64,000 nt of DNA from Liolophura sinensis (GCF_032854445.1 NC_088304.1:2480001-2544000), one strand, 5' to 3'; positions 13,452 through 26,387 are shown, numbered from the stretch's first letter. The notes: generated from the sequence alone by a model not told the origin. Numbers and translations: made by a program.

Positions 13452-13500
13452 ATTTATACGCTTTGCAGACAACAGGTAAGAGTGCTGGAATGTGACGTCA
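13452..13500 (-). promoter_or_regulatory. TATA box and CRE upstream of the peroxidase gene
   Basis: Minus-strand TATAAAT lies at 13458-13452, about 30 bases upstream of the inferred transcription start. A perfect palindromic CRE, TGACGTCA, lies at 13493-13500, about 40 bases further up. The spacing is that of a focused TATA promoter with a proximal CREB/ATF-type site. Function is inferred from the motifs and their position relative to the predicted first exon. Confidence 0.55.
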
Positions 13501-13559
13501 CACGCCAAATCCGGGAACGCTATATCTGTGGCTGTAAGCGACGTTTTAATTGGGCAACA

Positions 13560-14340
13560 TAACTGTACCCGGAACCATGGGTTCGCCCACCTTAACAGCC
13601 CGCAGGTATGAGTGAGTCGTTTGTATCTATGGATATTACTAGATGCCACCTGTGTCCGGTTCATATGCACAGAGCACTCTCACATGCGTCAACATCATAT
13701 ATGTGCACAATACTTCAACCGCAAAAGGCGAGATAAAGGTCTGATTTATATTCATCTTTTGATTGTGTGTTTGTTTGTTTAATTGCCTCAGGTATATTTT
13801 ACGCTGGTGTCCTCACCTGATCATCCGATACAGACTTAAACTGAAACATACTGCAAGGAAACATGTAAGAAAGATAAACAAGTAGGCCTGTATAAACATA
13901 TAATTTGTAAAGAAATATAACCCTCAAAAGTGAAGCATAGGCGATTCATTTTCTTATCTTTTATTTAATGTTTTTTTTTCTCGTAAATTTGGAGATTTAG
14001 TCATGCATGTGATAAAGAGAATGCCATACTTTAAAGTTACGAAACTTACAAATTTAGTCAACTCTTAAATCAGCCTTAATCAGTTGTCATGAGCATGGCG
14101 TCAGCTTAGGAATGTGGGCACTAATGAAAGCAGAATGTCTAAATATACTGAAGGTGTAGAGTGCTATGTGTTTTGCAAATGTATAAACCATTACACTGTG
14201 GCATTTATAGTATTTATTTATTTATGTTATGTTATTTATTTATTTACTAATGTTATTTATGCACCAGTAATAGAAGTAGTAGTAGTAGCAACTCTGGAGT
14301 TAGTAGTAGATAACAATAGTAGCCGAGTAACTATCAATAG
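13560..14340. other. Upstream of the peroxidase promoter, no gene recognised
   Basis: AT-rich sequence follows upstream of the promoter. No reading frame or RNA gene could be supported. Further regulatory sites for the peroxidase gene may lie here, but none is distinctive. Confidence 0.5.
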
Positions 14341-14344
14341 TAGT

Positions 14345-14680
14345 AATTATCATTAGTGCTAACGCCAGTAACAGTTATAGTCAGAACACCACTACCACCA
14401 CCAGTAGTAGTTATAACACCACCACCACCACCACCAGTAGTAGTTATAAAACCATCACCACCACCAGTAGTAGTTATAACACCATCACCACCACAACCAT
14501 CACTAGTAGTTACAGCACCACCACCATCACCACCACCAACAGTAGTAGTTATAACACCACTGCCAGCAGTAGTAGTTATAACACCCCCAGCAGTAGTTAT
14601 TATAACACTACCACCTCCAGCAGTAGTTATTATAACACCACCACCCCCAGCAGTAGCTATTATAACACTAGTAGTGTAAT
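14345..14680. repeat. Compound trinucleotide microsatellite (CCA/GTA)
   Basis: Runs of CCA/CAC alternate with AGTAGTAGTTATAA. The plus strand is open here and would read Pro/Val/Ile runs, but this is a consequence of the repeat and not evidence of a gene. Confidence 0.9.
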
Positions 14681-14785
14681 GTGGTTAGTAGTGGTTGTAG
14701 TGTATCAGCAGTTGTAGCATTGGTTATAGTATTAGTAGTGGTTGTGGTGTATCAGCAGTTGTAGCATTGGTTATAGTACAAGAAA
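14680..14785. repeat. 48-bp direct duplication
   Basis: Two near-identical copies contain GTGTATCAGCAGTTGTAGCA and TTGGTTATAGTA. It directly follows the trinucleotide microsatellite. Confidence 0.8.
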
Positions 14786-15481
14786 TGCTTGTAGTGTAGC
14801 AAAAAAGAAGTACATGTATATGTGAGTGCAGTAAGTAACAATAGTAACAATAACCCAATGTTGTTTGAAGACAAAATTAAGGCGCGTTTATCGTCAGAAG
14901 CTTGATTGTTTTGTCTTAACGATGTTTTTAACGAAGATTTCTGTCTTACATACTACAATTTCTGGTTATCAGGCTTCACAATTCTCTGACTCTCAGTATA
15001 GCAGAATTCTTCTCTGGATTTCGTAATAAACGTCCTATCTTAGTGGTCTGCATGAGCGGGTAGGTCAAAGACTGGTTGTTCCGGTGTACGCTTCTAAATG
15101 AGTATAGGATGTCTGTCATGCCTGGTGTCTTCGGCATGTCATTCCAGTGAGGCAGAACTATAAGTCTGTCTGCATTGCGTCCGGCCTGCTACAACCACGC
15201 ACGATCGTGGTATGCCCGAAATAGTGTGCAAAGCGGTATTAATCATGAATGATACAAACACAAACGAATATTTCTGCAAAAACAATGTCTCGTGGGTAAT
15301 ATTTCATCGTGATGTACATCAGTCTCACTCCTGTTACACATGACCAATCTGCAGCACGTGGTATCCAAATATAGAATACGTTTATTTACTTTTATTTTGA
15401 TTCATTTCATTATCTCGTTATGCAGAAATCAAAGTATTTCACTGGTGCGTATTTCACTGACCCAAAAGTCACGAAAGCAGT

Positions 15482-16313
15482 CTATATAAGGCTAGCCTCG
15501 ACTGGCCCAAATCATCATGACAGTTGTACATATAGAAGTCTGTATAGGGCTAGCCTCGACTGGCCCACACCAGGATGACAGTGTACATATAGCATTCTAC
15601 ATAATGTTAGCCCAGACTGGCCGAAAGCATCACGAAAGTGTACCTGAAGCAATCTACATAAGGCTAGCCTAGACTGGCCGAAAGCATCACGAAAGTGTAC
15701 CTGAAGCAATCTACATAAGGCTAGCCTAGACTGGCCGAAAGCATCACGAAAATGTACCTGAAGCAATCTACATAAAGCTAGCCCAGACTGGCCGAAAGCA
15801 TAAGGATAGTGTACCTGTGTCTGTCTACATAAGGCTAGCCCAGACTGGCCGAAAGCATCACGAAAGTGTACCTGAAGCAATCTACATAAGGCTAGCCTAG
15901 ACTGGCCGATAGCATCACGAAAGTGTACCTGAAGCAATCTACATAAGGCTAGCCTAGACTGGCCGAAAGCATAAGGATAGTGTACCTGAAGCAATCTACA
16001 TAAGACTAGCCTAGACTGGCCGAAAGCATCACGAAAGTGTACCTGAAGCAATCTACATAAGGCTAGCCCAGACTGGCCGAAAGCATAAGGATAGTGTACC
16101 TGTGGCTGTCTACAAAAGGTTAGCCAGACCTGGCCGAACGTATCACGAAAGTGTACCTGAAGCAGTCTACATAATGCTAGCCCCAGACTGGCCGAAAGCA
16201 TCACGAAAGTGTACCTGAAGCAATCTACATAAGCTAGCCTGGACTGGCCGAACGTATCACGAATGTGTACCTGAAGCAGTCTACATAATGCTAGCCTAGA
16301 TTGGCCATTTTGC
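15482..16313. repeat. 57-bp satellite array, about 14-15 copies
   Basis: The unit includes AAGCATCACGAAAGTGTACC, TGAAGCAATCTACATAAGGC and TAGCCTAGACTGGCCGA. Because 57 is a multiple of three, the minus strand stays open for 266 codons across most of the array. No splice, start or signal context supports translation. Confidence 0.93.
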
Positions 16314-16677
16314 ATATGTATGTGTCCTGGTACACAACAATAAGTAAGTAAAGATAAATAGACTAAATTTCATCTGTTACAAATCTAAGATGTGATGGAT
16401 GCTTTTTTTAAATCAGCCGGAAACTGCCAGTCCAGTCTAATTCATATATTTATTGAGATGACCTTAATTCTACATATACCGCACAATCTTAGAATAACAA
16501 TAATAATGACAATACAATTACGTCACGAGTCTCACAGTAAGGTATGCAGTTAGGGCTCATGTAGACCGTAAGGTAGGCCCTATATGAAAGCTTACTGGAT
16601 AGTTTGGATACACATAACTTACGCCGTGATACAAAGAATTTACAACTCCACTTACAAGCTGAATGGAAGATTTGAGT

Positions 16678-16722
16678 TATTTATTTGATCGGTGTTTTAC
16701 GCCCATATAGTGAAAAATAGGG
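16678..16722 (-). repeat. SINE family A 3'-end fragment
   Basis: TTATTTATTTGATCGGTGTTTTACGCC is the reverse complement of the 3' end and tail of the family A SINE. The rest of the element is not recognisable. Confidence 0.6.
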
Positions 16723-17925
16723 TTAAATTACACAAGTCGTGATGTAGTTCTGTTAACGTTGATTTTTGTCCACACCTTCAAGATGAATAGCAGTACTATA
16801 TTTAACTCGAGTCTCGTCGGATAAGTGCTTTGCCGAATGGGATCCGGATGTAATAGCTAAACCAGTTGACTATAAACTGCATTATTTTGCGAGGGAAAAC
16901 CGGGGGAACGGCCATTAAAATATCAGACAAGGTGAGGAGTTTTCTGAGCATCCAATCAAATCCCCACCACACTCATGACGTCACGACAAACCGGTTCTGG
17001 TCAGGTTTAAGGAGTAAACATTTGCACAAAACTGACAATAGATGCGATGTTGATCAGCGTTCACGCTTGTAATCATATTTGACCTGAGACATGAGGTGTG
17101 TGCTTAAATTACCGAACGGTGTTAATAGTAACACAAAGAAGCCGTACAGAAATGGGTCAGTTTTCTCATAACATGCACCTATACTCGATTTGCTAGAGAT
17201 AAATAAGCTACAGCATTGTTAGTGATACTTCCTCTAAAAAAGAGGGTAACCCAGTAGGAATGAGATGACGGGCCAGTCAAGTGGAACAACAGTCGGCGGT
17301 TAGCAGAGAGTACATCTTACCAAGTTATGAAATTACCAGCTGTAGCTGAAATCAATCTTAAGGCGACTGGCGAGTGAAATCCGTCAATTCATCATATACA
17401 GATAGTTAAAAACTTCATATTTAAACAGAAGTTTGCCATATGCGCATATATAGGCCTATAACATCATGCAGATGCTGGGCAGGGACTCCCATCTTGACTG
17501 TTTGAAAATTAGGAAATGAAAGTGCTTGTCTTGTATTCCTGCATATGGGTGATCATTTTTAGACAAGTACTCAAGACTTTTATATTGACTTTCGTTCGGC
17601 TTTCCCATCTGGGTTATAGGACTACTGACCCGTAAAAGCAGCATGGTGAAAAATCCAGGTCAATTTTTATTTTGATTTTCACGTTTGGCTTTCACGTTTT
17701 GCTCAAGGCCTATACTAACGACCCGTAAAAGTGACATGGTGAAAAACATATTTTTCCGAGAGAAAATTAAAATAAAGAGAAAATCTATTTTCTAAATAGT
17801 TTACTCCGGGTTCAAAAATCGGGACCCCGAGTTTGAAAGCTGTTGTCCCGAGTTAAAAGCCGGATCCCCGACTTACTTGTCCAATCGTATGCAATGGTAA
17901 GGTTTACTCTAGTCAAATCTATATA
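16723..17925. other. No gene recognised; short internal duplications
   Basis: No coding exon could be supported. A phrase near GACCCGTAAAAGCAGCATGG recurs at about 17627 and 17720. A loose ~27-bp repeat around CGGGACCCCGAGTT runs over 17810-17880. These look like small local duplications. Confidence 0.5.
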
Positions 17926-17927
17926 GG

Positions 17928-18012
17928 AGGTTACTGCCGGGTCGTCAATCCCAGTACATCTGTACAATAGGAGGTTACTGCCGGGTCGTCAATCCCAGTG
18001 CATCTGTACAAA
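17928..18012. repeat. 44-bp direct duplication
   Basis: The segment beginning TAGGAGGTTACTGCCGGGTC is present twice in tandem, with one base difference (GTACATC versus GTGCATC). Confidence 0.85.
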
Positions 18013-18245
18013 TGCTGAAGCTCCGGAATTATTATGCCGTGCGTCCTAAGCTCTCCTCTTATACGATGAGAAAGGCCATCACAATCACGATTTATAGCAA
18101 TCATCAACAATCCTATTACTAATAGTTTGGGCCTAATTCAACCACATAATACATTAGTGGATATATAAACAAACCGTAGGCCTATAGCGTTTCAGATTAT
18201 CGTAGACGCCTTCATTTGTCACACAACGTTATACGGCCTTCGGCG

Positions 18246-18332
18246 AAATATTTATTTATTTATTTGATTTGTGTTTTACGCTGTACTCAAGAATATTTCA
18301 CTTATACGACGGCGGCCAGCATTATGATGGGA
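18246..18332 (-). repeat. SINE family A fragment
   Basis: Reverse-orientation 3' half: the TTATTTATTTATTTGATTTG tail, then TTTTACGCTGTACTCAAGAA and GCCAGCATTATGATGGGAGC. The tRNA-like head is absent. Confidence 0.7.
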
Positions 18333-18770
18333 GCAAATGAGAAATTGTCGTTGGTAATGAGAAATATACATTGCGTGCCTAAACAGAGTCTAAGTAGTGT
18401 ACACTTTTGTTTTTCTATTTCACGTTAGTGTTTCTGTATAAAGACCCATCTGTGTTCGTGTAACAAAGACAAATCAGCGTAGCAGCCGAGGATGATGTGT
18501 TTTTAGAGAGACTGGAATTAACTTGTGTCAGTGATGATGCCTACCACAATCCATGTTCTTGATTTAAAATTAGTGTTATTTTTCTTATGGTAACACTTTC
18601 TCGAAATATTCCGTTATTAGTAAGAGAAACGGGGTTCCGACTTTAAAAGTCGGTGGTAAAAATAATTTGATTTTGTCTTTTTTGCTTTCTTCTCTAAAAT
18701 TTTTTTTCACGATGTAATTTTTATTTCTCTTCCAAAAATTTTTTTCTCCATGTCACCTTTACCGCTCCGA

Positions 18771-19180
18771 ACTATACAGCTGTGAATTCAATTACATACT
18801 TTCTGCTATGTCCTATACAGCTGTGAATTCAGTTACATACTTTCTGTTACGTTCTATACAGCCGTGAATTGAGTTACATACTTTCTGCTATGTCCTATAC
18901 AGCTGTGAATTCAGTTACATACTTTCTGTTACGTTCTATACAGCCATGAATTGAGTTACATACTTTCTGTTACGTTCTATACAGCCGTGAATTGAGTTAC
19001 ATACTTTCTGCTATGTCCTATACAGCTGTGAATTCAGTTACATACTTTCTGTTACGTTCTATACAGCCGTGAATTGAGTGACATACTTTCTGCTATGTCC
19101 TATACAGCTGTGAATTCAGTTAAATACTTTCTGCTATGTCCTATACAGCTGTGAATTCAGTCACACACTTTCTGTTACGT
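18771..19180. repeat. 41-bp minisatellite, about 10 copies
   Basis: The unit begins CTATACAGCTGTGAATTCAG and continues TTACATACTTTCTGCTATGTC. Two main variants occur, CTGTGAATTCAG with GCTATGTC and CCGTGAATTGAG with GTTACGTT. They partly alternate, so the array may have a two-unit period. Confidence 0.92.
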
Positions 19181-19379
19181 ACATATGACCTTGACTGGCT
19201 ACTGTGTGCCTTAATCATGCATTGAACATCACAGGATGCAACCTTTAACCATAGTATACCTTAACAACTAAATATTTGTGCACATCAACCATCAACCACA
19301 GTGCACCTAAACACTTCACAGTAATGTCCATCAATTATTCTCATTAGTGCCCCTGAACCATTAATCAGTGAGACTCGTC

Positions 19380-21110
19380 TATTCACCATAGTGAACCTCT
19401 GCCGTTCACATTAATGCACCTTAAATCGTTCGCATCATAGTGCACCCCAAGCGTTCACATTAGTGCACCTCAATCGTCCACATTATAGTCCACCTCTATC
19501 TTTCACATTATAGTACGCTTCAATCGTTCACATTAGTGCACCTCAATCGCTAACATTAGTGTACCTCAATCGTTCACATTGGTGCACCTCTATCGTTCAC
19601 GCTAGTGCATCTCAATCGTTCACATTAGTGCACCTCAATGGTTCACATTAAAGTGCACCTCAATCGTTCACATTAATGCATCTCAATCGTTCACATTATA
19701 GTGCACCTCAATGGTTCACATTATAGTGCACCTCAATCGTCCACATTAGTGCACTCCATCGTCCACATTAGTGCACCTCAATCGTCCACATTATAGTCCA
19801 CTTCAATCTTTCACATTATTGTGCACCTCAATCGTTCACATTAGTGCTCCTCAATCGCTAACATTAGTGTACCTCAATCGTTCACATTGGTGCACCTCTA
19901 TCGTTCACACTAGTGCATCTCAATCGTTCACATTAGTGCACCTCAATGGTTCACATTATAGTGCACCTCAATCGTTCACATTAGTGCACCTCAATCGTTC
20001 CCATTATAGTGCACCTCAATGGTTCACATTATAGTGCACCTTAATCGTGAACATTAGTGCACCTCAATCGTTCACATTATAGTCCACTTCAATCTTTCAC
20101 ATTATAGTGCACCTCAATCATTCACATTAGTGCACCTCAATCGCTAACATTAGTGTACCTCAATCGTTCACATTGGTGCACCTCTATCGTTCACACTAGT
20201 GCATCTCAATCGTTCACATTAGTGCACCTCAATGGTTCACATTATAGTGCACCTCAATCGTTCACATTAGTGCACCTCAATCGTTCACACTAGTGCATCT
20301 CAATGGTTCACATTATAGTGCACCTCAATCGTCCACATTAGTGTACCTCAATCGTCCACATTATAGTCCACTTCAATCTTTCACATTATAGTGCACCTCA
20401 ATCATTCACATTAGTGCACCTCAATCGCTAACATTAGTGTACCTCAATCGTTCACATTGGTGCACCTCTATCGTTCACACTAATGCATCTCAATCGTCCA
20501 CATTAGTGCACCTCAATGGTTCACATTATAGTGCACCTCAATCGTTCACATTAGTGCACCTCAATCGTTCACATTATAGTGTACCTCAATGGTTCACATT
20601 ATAGTGCACCTCAATCGTCCACATTAGTGTACCTCAATCGTTCACATTATAGTCCACCACAATCTTTCACATTATAGTGCACCTCAATCATTCACTTTAG
20701 TGCACCTCAATCGCAAACATTAGTGTACATCAATCGTCCACATTGGTGAAGCTCAATCGTTCACACTAGTGCATCTCAATCGTCCACATTAGTGCACCTC
20801 AATCGTTCACATTATAGTCCACCACAATCTTTCACATTATAGTGCACCTCAATCGTTCACTTTAGTGCACCTCAATCGCTAACATTAGTGTACATCAATC
20901 GTCCACATTGGTGCAGCTCAATCGTTCACACTAGTGCATCTCAATCGTTCACATTAATGCACGTCGATGGTTCACATTATAGTGTACCTCAATGGTTCAC
21001 ATTATAGTGCATCTCAGTCCTGTACATTATAGTGCACCTCAATCGCTCACATTATAGTAGACCTCAATCATTAACCATAATGTGCCTCAATCATTAACCT
21101 TAGGGTGCCT
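19380..21110. repeat. 23-bp repeat array with ~285-bp higher-order units
   Basis: The basic unit is close to TGCACCTCAATCGTTCACAT plus TAG, with variants (GGTTCAC, CGTCCAC, CGCTAAC, TTATAGTG). A distinctive run containing CAATCGCTAACATTAGTGTA recurs near 19543, 19850, 20139, 20421, 20708 (variant) and 20871. The intervals are about 307, 289, 282, 287 and 163. Multi-unit blocks were therefore copied together. Edges are degenerate and begin near 19250. Confidence 0.9.
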
Positions 21111-23110
21111 AAATCATTAACCAAAGTGCTCCTCAAAAACCATCAACTATTATCAGAAAAGAACGAAGTTAATCACAGAATTTGCCCAGGCCCGTTTTGA
21201 ACTAATTTATGCTGCAAGACAGACCTAAGACTTCTTATTGCCCTGCATGCCTTTACAAATGTTAAAAATCACGTCTTAGACGAAGTGTGCGTTACAATAA
21301 GATCTTCTAGTTACAGGTCATAGATTGTAAATCATGCAACGCGCTGAAAGCCTTTATTTACGCCCTAGTGTCCGTCACATACTGGCCGTCAATCGGTTGA
21401 TGGAGTTTTGGAAAACGAACATGTCGTTTTCATATTCTCACTCACCGGGGAAAAAAATATTTTTCTGAAAGACATTCCTTGAATGTAAAGGAATGTCGTA
21501 GATTTGGTGGCGTTTTATTTTTTAAAGTGATTTATGTCGTGCCAAACTTCATATGTGTCACTAGTATGTGCTCCTTTTTGCCACACGGACAGCATTAGAC
21601 TGATCAATTAACTACTTCTACCTAATGACGGGCAATCCATATCACGCTCTAAAGGTGTCTTCGACTACGTTCAGCCCAAGTGCAAAACGCACATAAAATG
21701 CCTTATATGTCACCAAAACAACTCATATTCGTATTATTTTACATACCTGGCATGAATATGTGTAGTTACGTCTCTAATCAGCGAATTTGTCATTATTATT
21801 AGACACACTGCGTGTCCAGAATCTATGGTGCTCTGTTTTTGTGTAATTCCGCTTTACCCGGAACTAACGGTTGCACATGACCCGTGCTTATTCATATTGC
21901 TACGTTGCATATGTGAATGATTGCAATCAGAGAACTGCTGAGACATATTTTATACACTGACTGCAGCTCATAAATTGGCCCATTTGGATACCGATTACAA
22001 TTCCGCGCCAACAAAATTACTCGAGTTCTTTAATGAATTAACATCAGCTAAATCCATCTCTTTACATAACTCCCTCCTAAAGGATAAAGAAAAGAAGTGA
22101 ATTTGTTAATTTTAACAGAAAGTCTTTTGTCTGAGTAATGCTATTATATTGTCTGCTATTATAACATAGTGTTATTTTATATTCAACATAGTATTCTAAT
22201 AGACTAATAGAATTTTTATCTTAAATTAATAGAATATGTAAAAGAGAACAAACTGCCGAGATAACAGAATACATATTATCATCACTCAGACAACCGATTT
22301 TCTGTTAAAATTAGCAAATAATTTTTTTAGTATGCTGTACAAGAGTACAAGAGTATGATGCGTAAGGAATACGAAGAAACATATCACAGTAGCGAGAGGA
22401 AAAATCTCATTGAAATCGAAAGAGCAATAGCTTTCATTCAGTTTACAGTTGTATTGTCTCCCTGACTGAATCACAACCCTCGGGCATAGACATGTATGGG
22501 CGTTTCCGGCAGTGAAGAAAAGCACACAGAATATAAACTATATAGACTGCCACATATAACCTCATATGTCGGCTCCGTTCACGTATCCATTCACAGTGCC
22601 TGGCCAATAGAAAGCCATCTCCCCTATTGCGAAATCCCCTGTTTCTCCTACTTTAGATTTTTCCGAATTACAAGGAATACCTGCAGAATATTTTTTGTGA
22701 GACATCAAATTACAGAAGGCAACTGAAAATAATTCAAAAAAGGTTTATTTTAAAAACACTCACATAGAACTCTGCACGTGAATAGCCTATTCCGATAATC
22801 TCGTTTTCCTTCCATGAATAACATGACGTTGCCACAAGTTTAATTTTCTCCGGGCCTTCCAATTTAATCATAAAAGTGTTCCAGTTAAGGCTTTGATATA
22901 TATAAATATAAAAATCACAAGAGACAAAAGGATTTCTTCGGATATACTTTTGGAATATACTGTTGAATTTGGTTCTGCATTTACTTAAAACATTTTCAAC
23001 GTGTAGTTAATAAATTACCTTAGGATTAACAAAAGGATATGTCTACGCATGCGTACTTTTGGACATAAATATATATTAGATATAGCGGTGAGTACTGCTT
23101 ATTATTTCCA
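21111..23110. other. Intergenic, no gene recognised
   Basis: Open frames here are short and carry no recognisable domain. No RNA gene or repeat family could be supported. Confidence 0.55.
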
Positions 23111-23117
23111 AGCTTAT

Positions 23118-23370
23118 TGCAGTTTAACGTCGTGCTAAAGAAATACCCACTGATATAATTATGGTCAGTTTTATGGGTGGAGGAAGCTGGACTGGCCGGA
23201 ATAAACCACCGACCTTCAGCAACCTACTTACGAACATTAAAACATGCATGTGGCGCACAGATTTGCACGTCATATTGATGACTAGCGCTTGACCTCGTAT
23301 ACGGCTAAACGGCCTCTCTAAACGTCCACGGTTCCCATGACCACCATAAGGATTGAACCTCCATATGGTG
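23118..23370 (-). repeat. Dispersed repeat family C, degenerate copy 1
   Basis: It shares an ordered set of blocks with 23850-24085: a TTTAACGACG/TCGTG-type end, a gap, TATGGGTGGAGGAAGCTGGA (compare the ACCGGACTGTCCGGA region), AAACCACCGA, then CAGCAACCT/GCCAGGTAT. A tRNA-like head in reverse orientation may follow near 23350. Probably an old tRNA-derived SINE, different from families A and B. Confidence 0.45.
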
Positions 23371-23849
23371 CATACCTCATGGTTACACCTCGCATATTTT
23401 AATTTTTTTAAACGGTTGGTATTTAAAGACCAAGAAAACACTAACGTGAAGAACAAACACCCTTCAGATGACAGACCACGAAAGACTGTCCATAAAATAG
23501 TCTGATTATTTTTATTTTAATTTTTCACCTTGGTAAAATTCATTTGATACTGGATTTTATGTTTTCCGGCATTATTGTGACCAGAGACATCACATCAGGT
23601 TTTTTCCACTTAACACACAGGCTGTTAAATTTCATCATTCAAAGTGCATATAAATATATAAAGCAAACAATACGGATGTGACGTCAGTGTTATCCTCTGG
23701 GTCACTGCAAACCACTATAGAATCTGATGTTTTAAAGCCAATTTACTGATAAAATTGGGAAAAGTTGGTAAAATGCTAAAAAAAAATCGAACTATTGTTC
23801 TGAAAAGTGTATTATTGTATTTCATCTTTTATACTTCTTCTTAACGTTT

Positions 23850-24085
23850 TATTTACCTTTAACGACGCATCAAAGAATATGTTTTTACGCATATGATGGC
23901 GGTACAGTTTATGAATAGCTTACACCGGACTGTCCGGATTGAGCAAACCACCGATCTTTGCCAGGTATACCTGATATTTTTCCTGACACTTAGCCACGAT
24001 TTAGCCAGCAAAAGGTGGATTCTAACACGCGACTTCATTGATCACAGAGATCAAGCACTTTAAACGCCTAAGCCAAAAAAAAAAA
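23850..24085 (-). repeat. Dispersed repeat family C, degenerate copy 2
   Basis: Same block order as 23118-23370. Read on the minus strand, the end near 24020 contains CGTGTTAGAATCCACC, a decayed B-box-like motif, which supports tRNA ancestry. Homology is too weak to set exact ends. Confidence 0.45.
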
Positions 24086-24544
24086 AACATGGACCTCAAA
24101 AGTTTAATGTTTGAGGATGTTTAGTAGCGGACATGATTCTGCAGTTTGAGATGCCACACAACATACAAAAGCGGCTTTTATTTTTTAGAAAAACACGTTC
24201 ACCTAATAAAAACAACATTTCAGTGGAAGACAAAATCTTGAAATTCTTTATGCTTTTCGGATCCTTAAAAATCTTAAGTAAAGTGCTATTTCTTCAGTCA
24301 AATACTACAGCTGTATATGTAGGCCATATTTATCACATGCAGTTTCAGTTTCAGACACTTGTTGAGACATATAGTTCCTGATTACCATGCGTCAGACTCT
24401 CTCACTTCAGGGTCTTCTGAGAAAAAGCGTGTGAACACTGTCATAGTGCACTTACACTCAAACTGAAGGCCTAAATACCGCACAACCAGCTGTATTTATT
24501 TATTGACTATTTATCTGTTTATTTGATTTTTTGTCTTTACGTGA

Positions 24545-24703
24545 TTTCTTATTATTTATTTATTTATTCATTTGTTTATTTGAGTGGTGTTTAACGCCGT
24601 ACTCAAGAATATTTCACTTATACGACGGCTGCCAGCATTATGGTGGGAGGAAACCGGGCAGAGCACCGGGGAAACCCACGACCATCCACTGGCTAGGCTC
24701 GAG
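24545..24703 (-). repeat. SINE family A copy, 5'-truncated
   Basis: Reverse orientation: tail TTATTTATTTATTCATTTG, then TTTAACGCCGTACTCAAGAA, CAGCATTATGGTGGGAGGAA and CCACGACCATCCACTGG. This is the best-preserved body copy apart from 26592-26807. Confidence 0.8.
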
Positions 24704-25310
24704 CAAGATGTGGTTTTCACCCTTTGATATTTGTGTGAGCGTCATTTCAGTGACATGAGTAAATGAAAGAGAAGCTTGGCCAATAAAATTGGTTTATACC
24801 TCCGGAAGAAAGGACAGTTACGGAATGTTTTAGGTAATGTTAACATAGCCATGCGCTGGATTCGATTCCGCGGCTTCGTTGTTCAGACGCAATCAGCTGA
24901 AACGAGAAGTGAAACCTTTTTGGCAATATAACTATACATGAAATGGCACTCAGATGATTGCTGGGAACTTCCCTGTGTCCGTGTGGCAAATTCTTACTGG
25001 CATTAAATAAAAAGACTCCTTTACAATATATAGATTTTTCTATTAGTAAGTACCTTAGTGTACATGATAACTTTCGTACATGCTGTCCGTCTTAGACGGA
25101 TGAATTACGTTTATAGAATGCATGATATACAGGGTACGCTGGACCGATCCACTGATCCCAACCGCGTTCATTTTTTTTTTCTTTTTTTTTTTTTTTACAC
25201 ATGCTGGTGTATATTTCATTGGTATTTGTATCAGGACTGTGTGAAATGGCTATGAAAAGACATGCATATAAGGCAACGTATTCTTGTAACACCGTACACA
25301 TAAGAAGGTC

Positions 25311-25445
25311 TGACAGCAACCTGCGGACGTTCGTGGGTTTCCCAGGGGATATGCCCTTTTCCTTCCCACCATAATGCTGGCCGCAGTCGTATTAGTAAAA
25401 TATTTTTGAGTACAGCGTAAAGCACCAATCAAATCAATGAATAAA
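25311..25445 (+). repeat. SINE family A copy, 3' half
   Basis: Plus orientation: CAGCAACCTGCGGACGTTCG, CCTTCCCACCATAATGCTGG, GAGTACAGCGTAAAGCACCA and a short AATCAATGAATAAAT tail. The tRNA-like head is missing. Confidence 0.75.
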
Positions 25446-26387
25446 TTACTTCAACAATACCTTGCTTATATGACAACACAACTGGCTGTAAATTTATGGT
25501 CTGCAGAGAGATGTTTATTCACAGGAGAATGCATGTACAGTATAACCCAAACTGCCAGAAAATTGAAATGCAAAACTGTTAACTGTTATTACAGTCCATG
25601 CTCTCCGCGCAAGGGTAAACAAATGATCTATGACAAAGTGTAAATGTCACAAATTTTACGCTGCGAAAAACAAATGAAAACAGGTATAAATCAACTCCAC
25701 GCATAGGGGACATTATTCGTAAGAGGTATAATGTCATTGTGCTATATACTATGACTGTCTCACAGTATACCTTGCAAAACAGCAATCTGTATTTGGAATG
25801 CAGAAATATGTACACGAAAGCCACTTGCCTTGAAAACATACAGTAAAAATATAAGAAATTAAGTTAAGAAGAAATGGCATATCACTGTGAAATAGCGTAG
25901 GCCTCGGTTTTATTCACGCAAGCTGTATTCATTTCATTCCCTGCTTCTGTTCAACGACTTCACTTCAAAACAGTAAAAGGTCACCAGAGCGTCGAGTGTT
26001 TGGGGTTTATTACCAGAGTATCGATTACAGCTTATTGTCAACAATACACTACCCTCAGCAGGGGGAGAGCGCGGGACGCTGTTTTCAAGAACACCATCAG
26101 CCGTATTTTATATACATATAGGCCTATATGTGTGTGTCTACACAGTACAGTTGATTTGAATATGTTCATTCAGCATGCATAGAGCGCTTGTTTGTCCAAG
26201 AAAATGTGACTTTACCACGCTAGCAAAGGTATATGTGTGGTTAAGAAAAGAAAAAAAAATCAAAACTTAAGTTCAAGGCCAATCAGATTAAGTGATGAAA
26301 TATAAAAGACCACCTTGCAGTTGGCCAATGAAATTAGTTTATCCTTGTGGCTAAAGGAAACACCTATGAAGCCTTTCAAAAATGTGA

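Noticed and set aside
14356..14679. 107-codon proline/valine-rich open frame
   Set aside because: It is the translation of a CCA/GTA microsatellite, with no start context, splice site or homology.
19771..20034. 87-codon frame reading repeats like HLNRSHYSAPQSFTLV
   Set aside because: Product of the 23-bp satellite. It is interrupted wherever the unit length changes.
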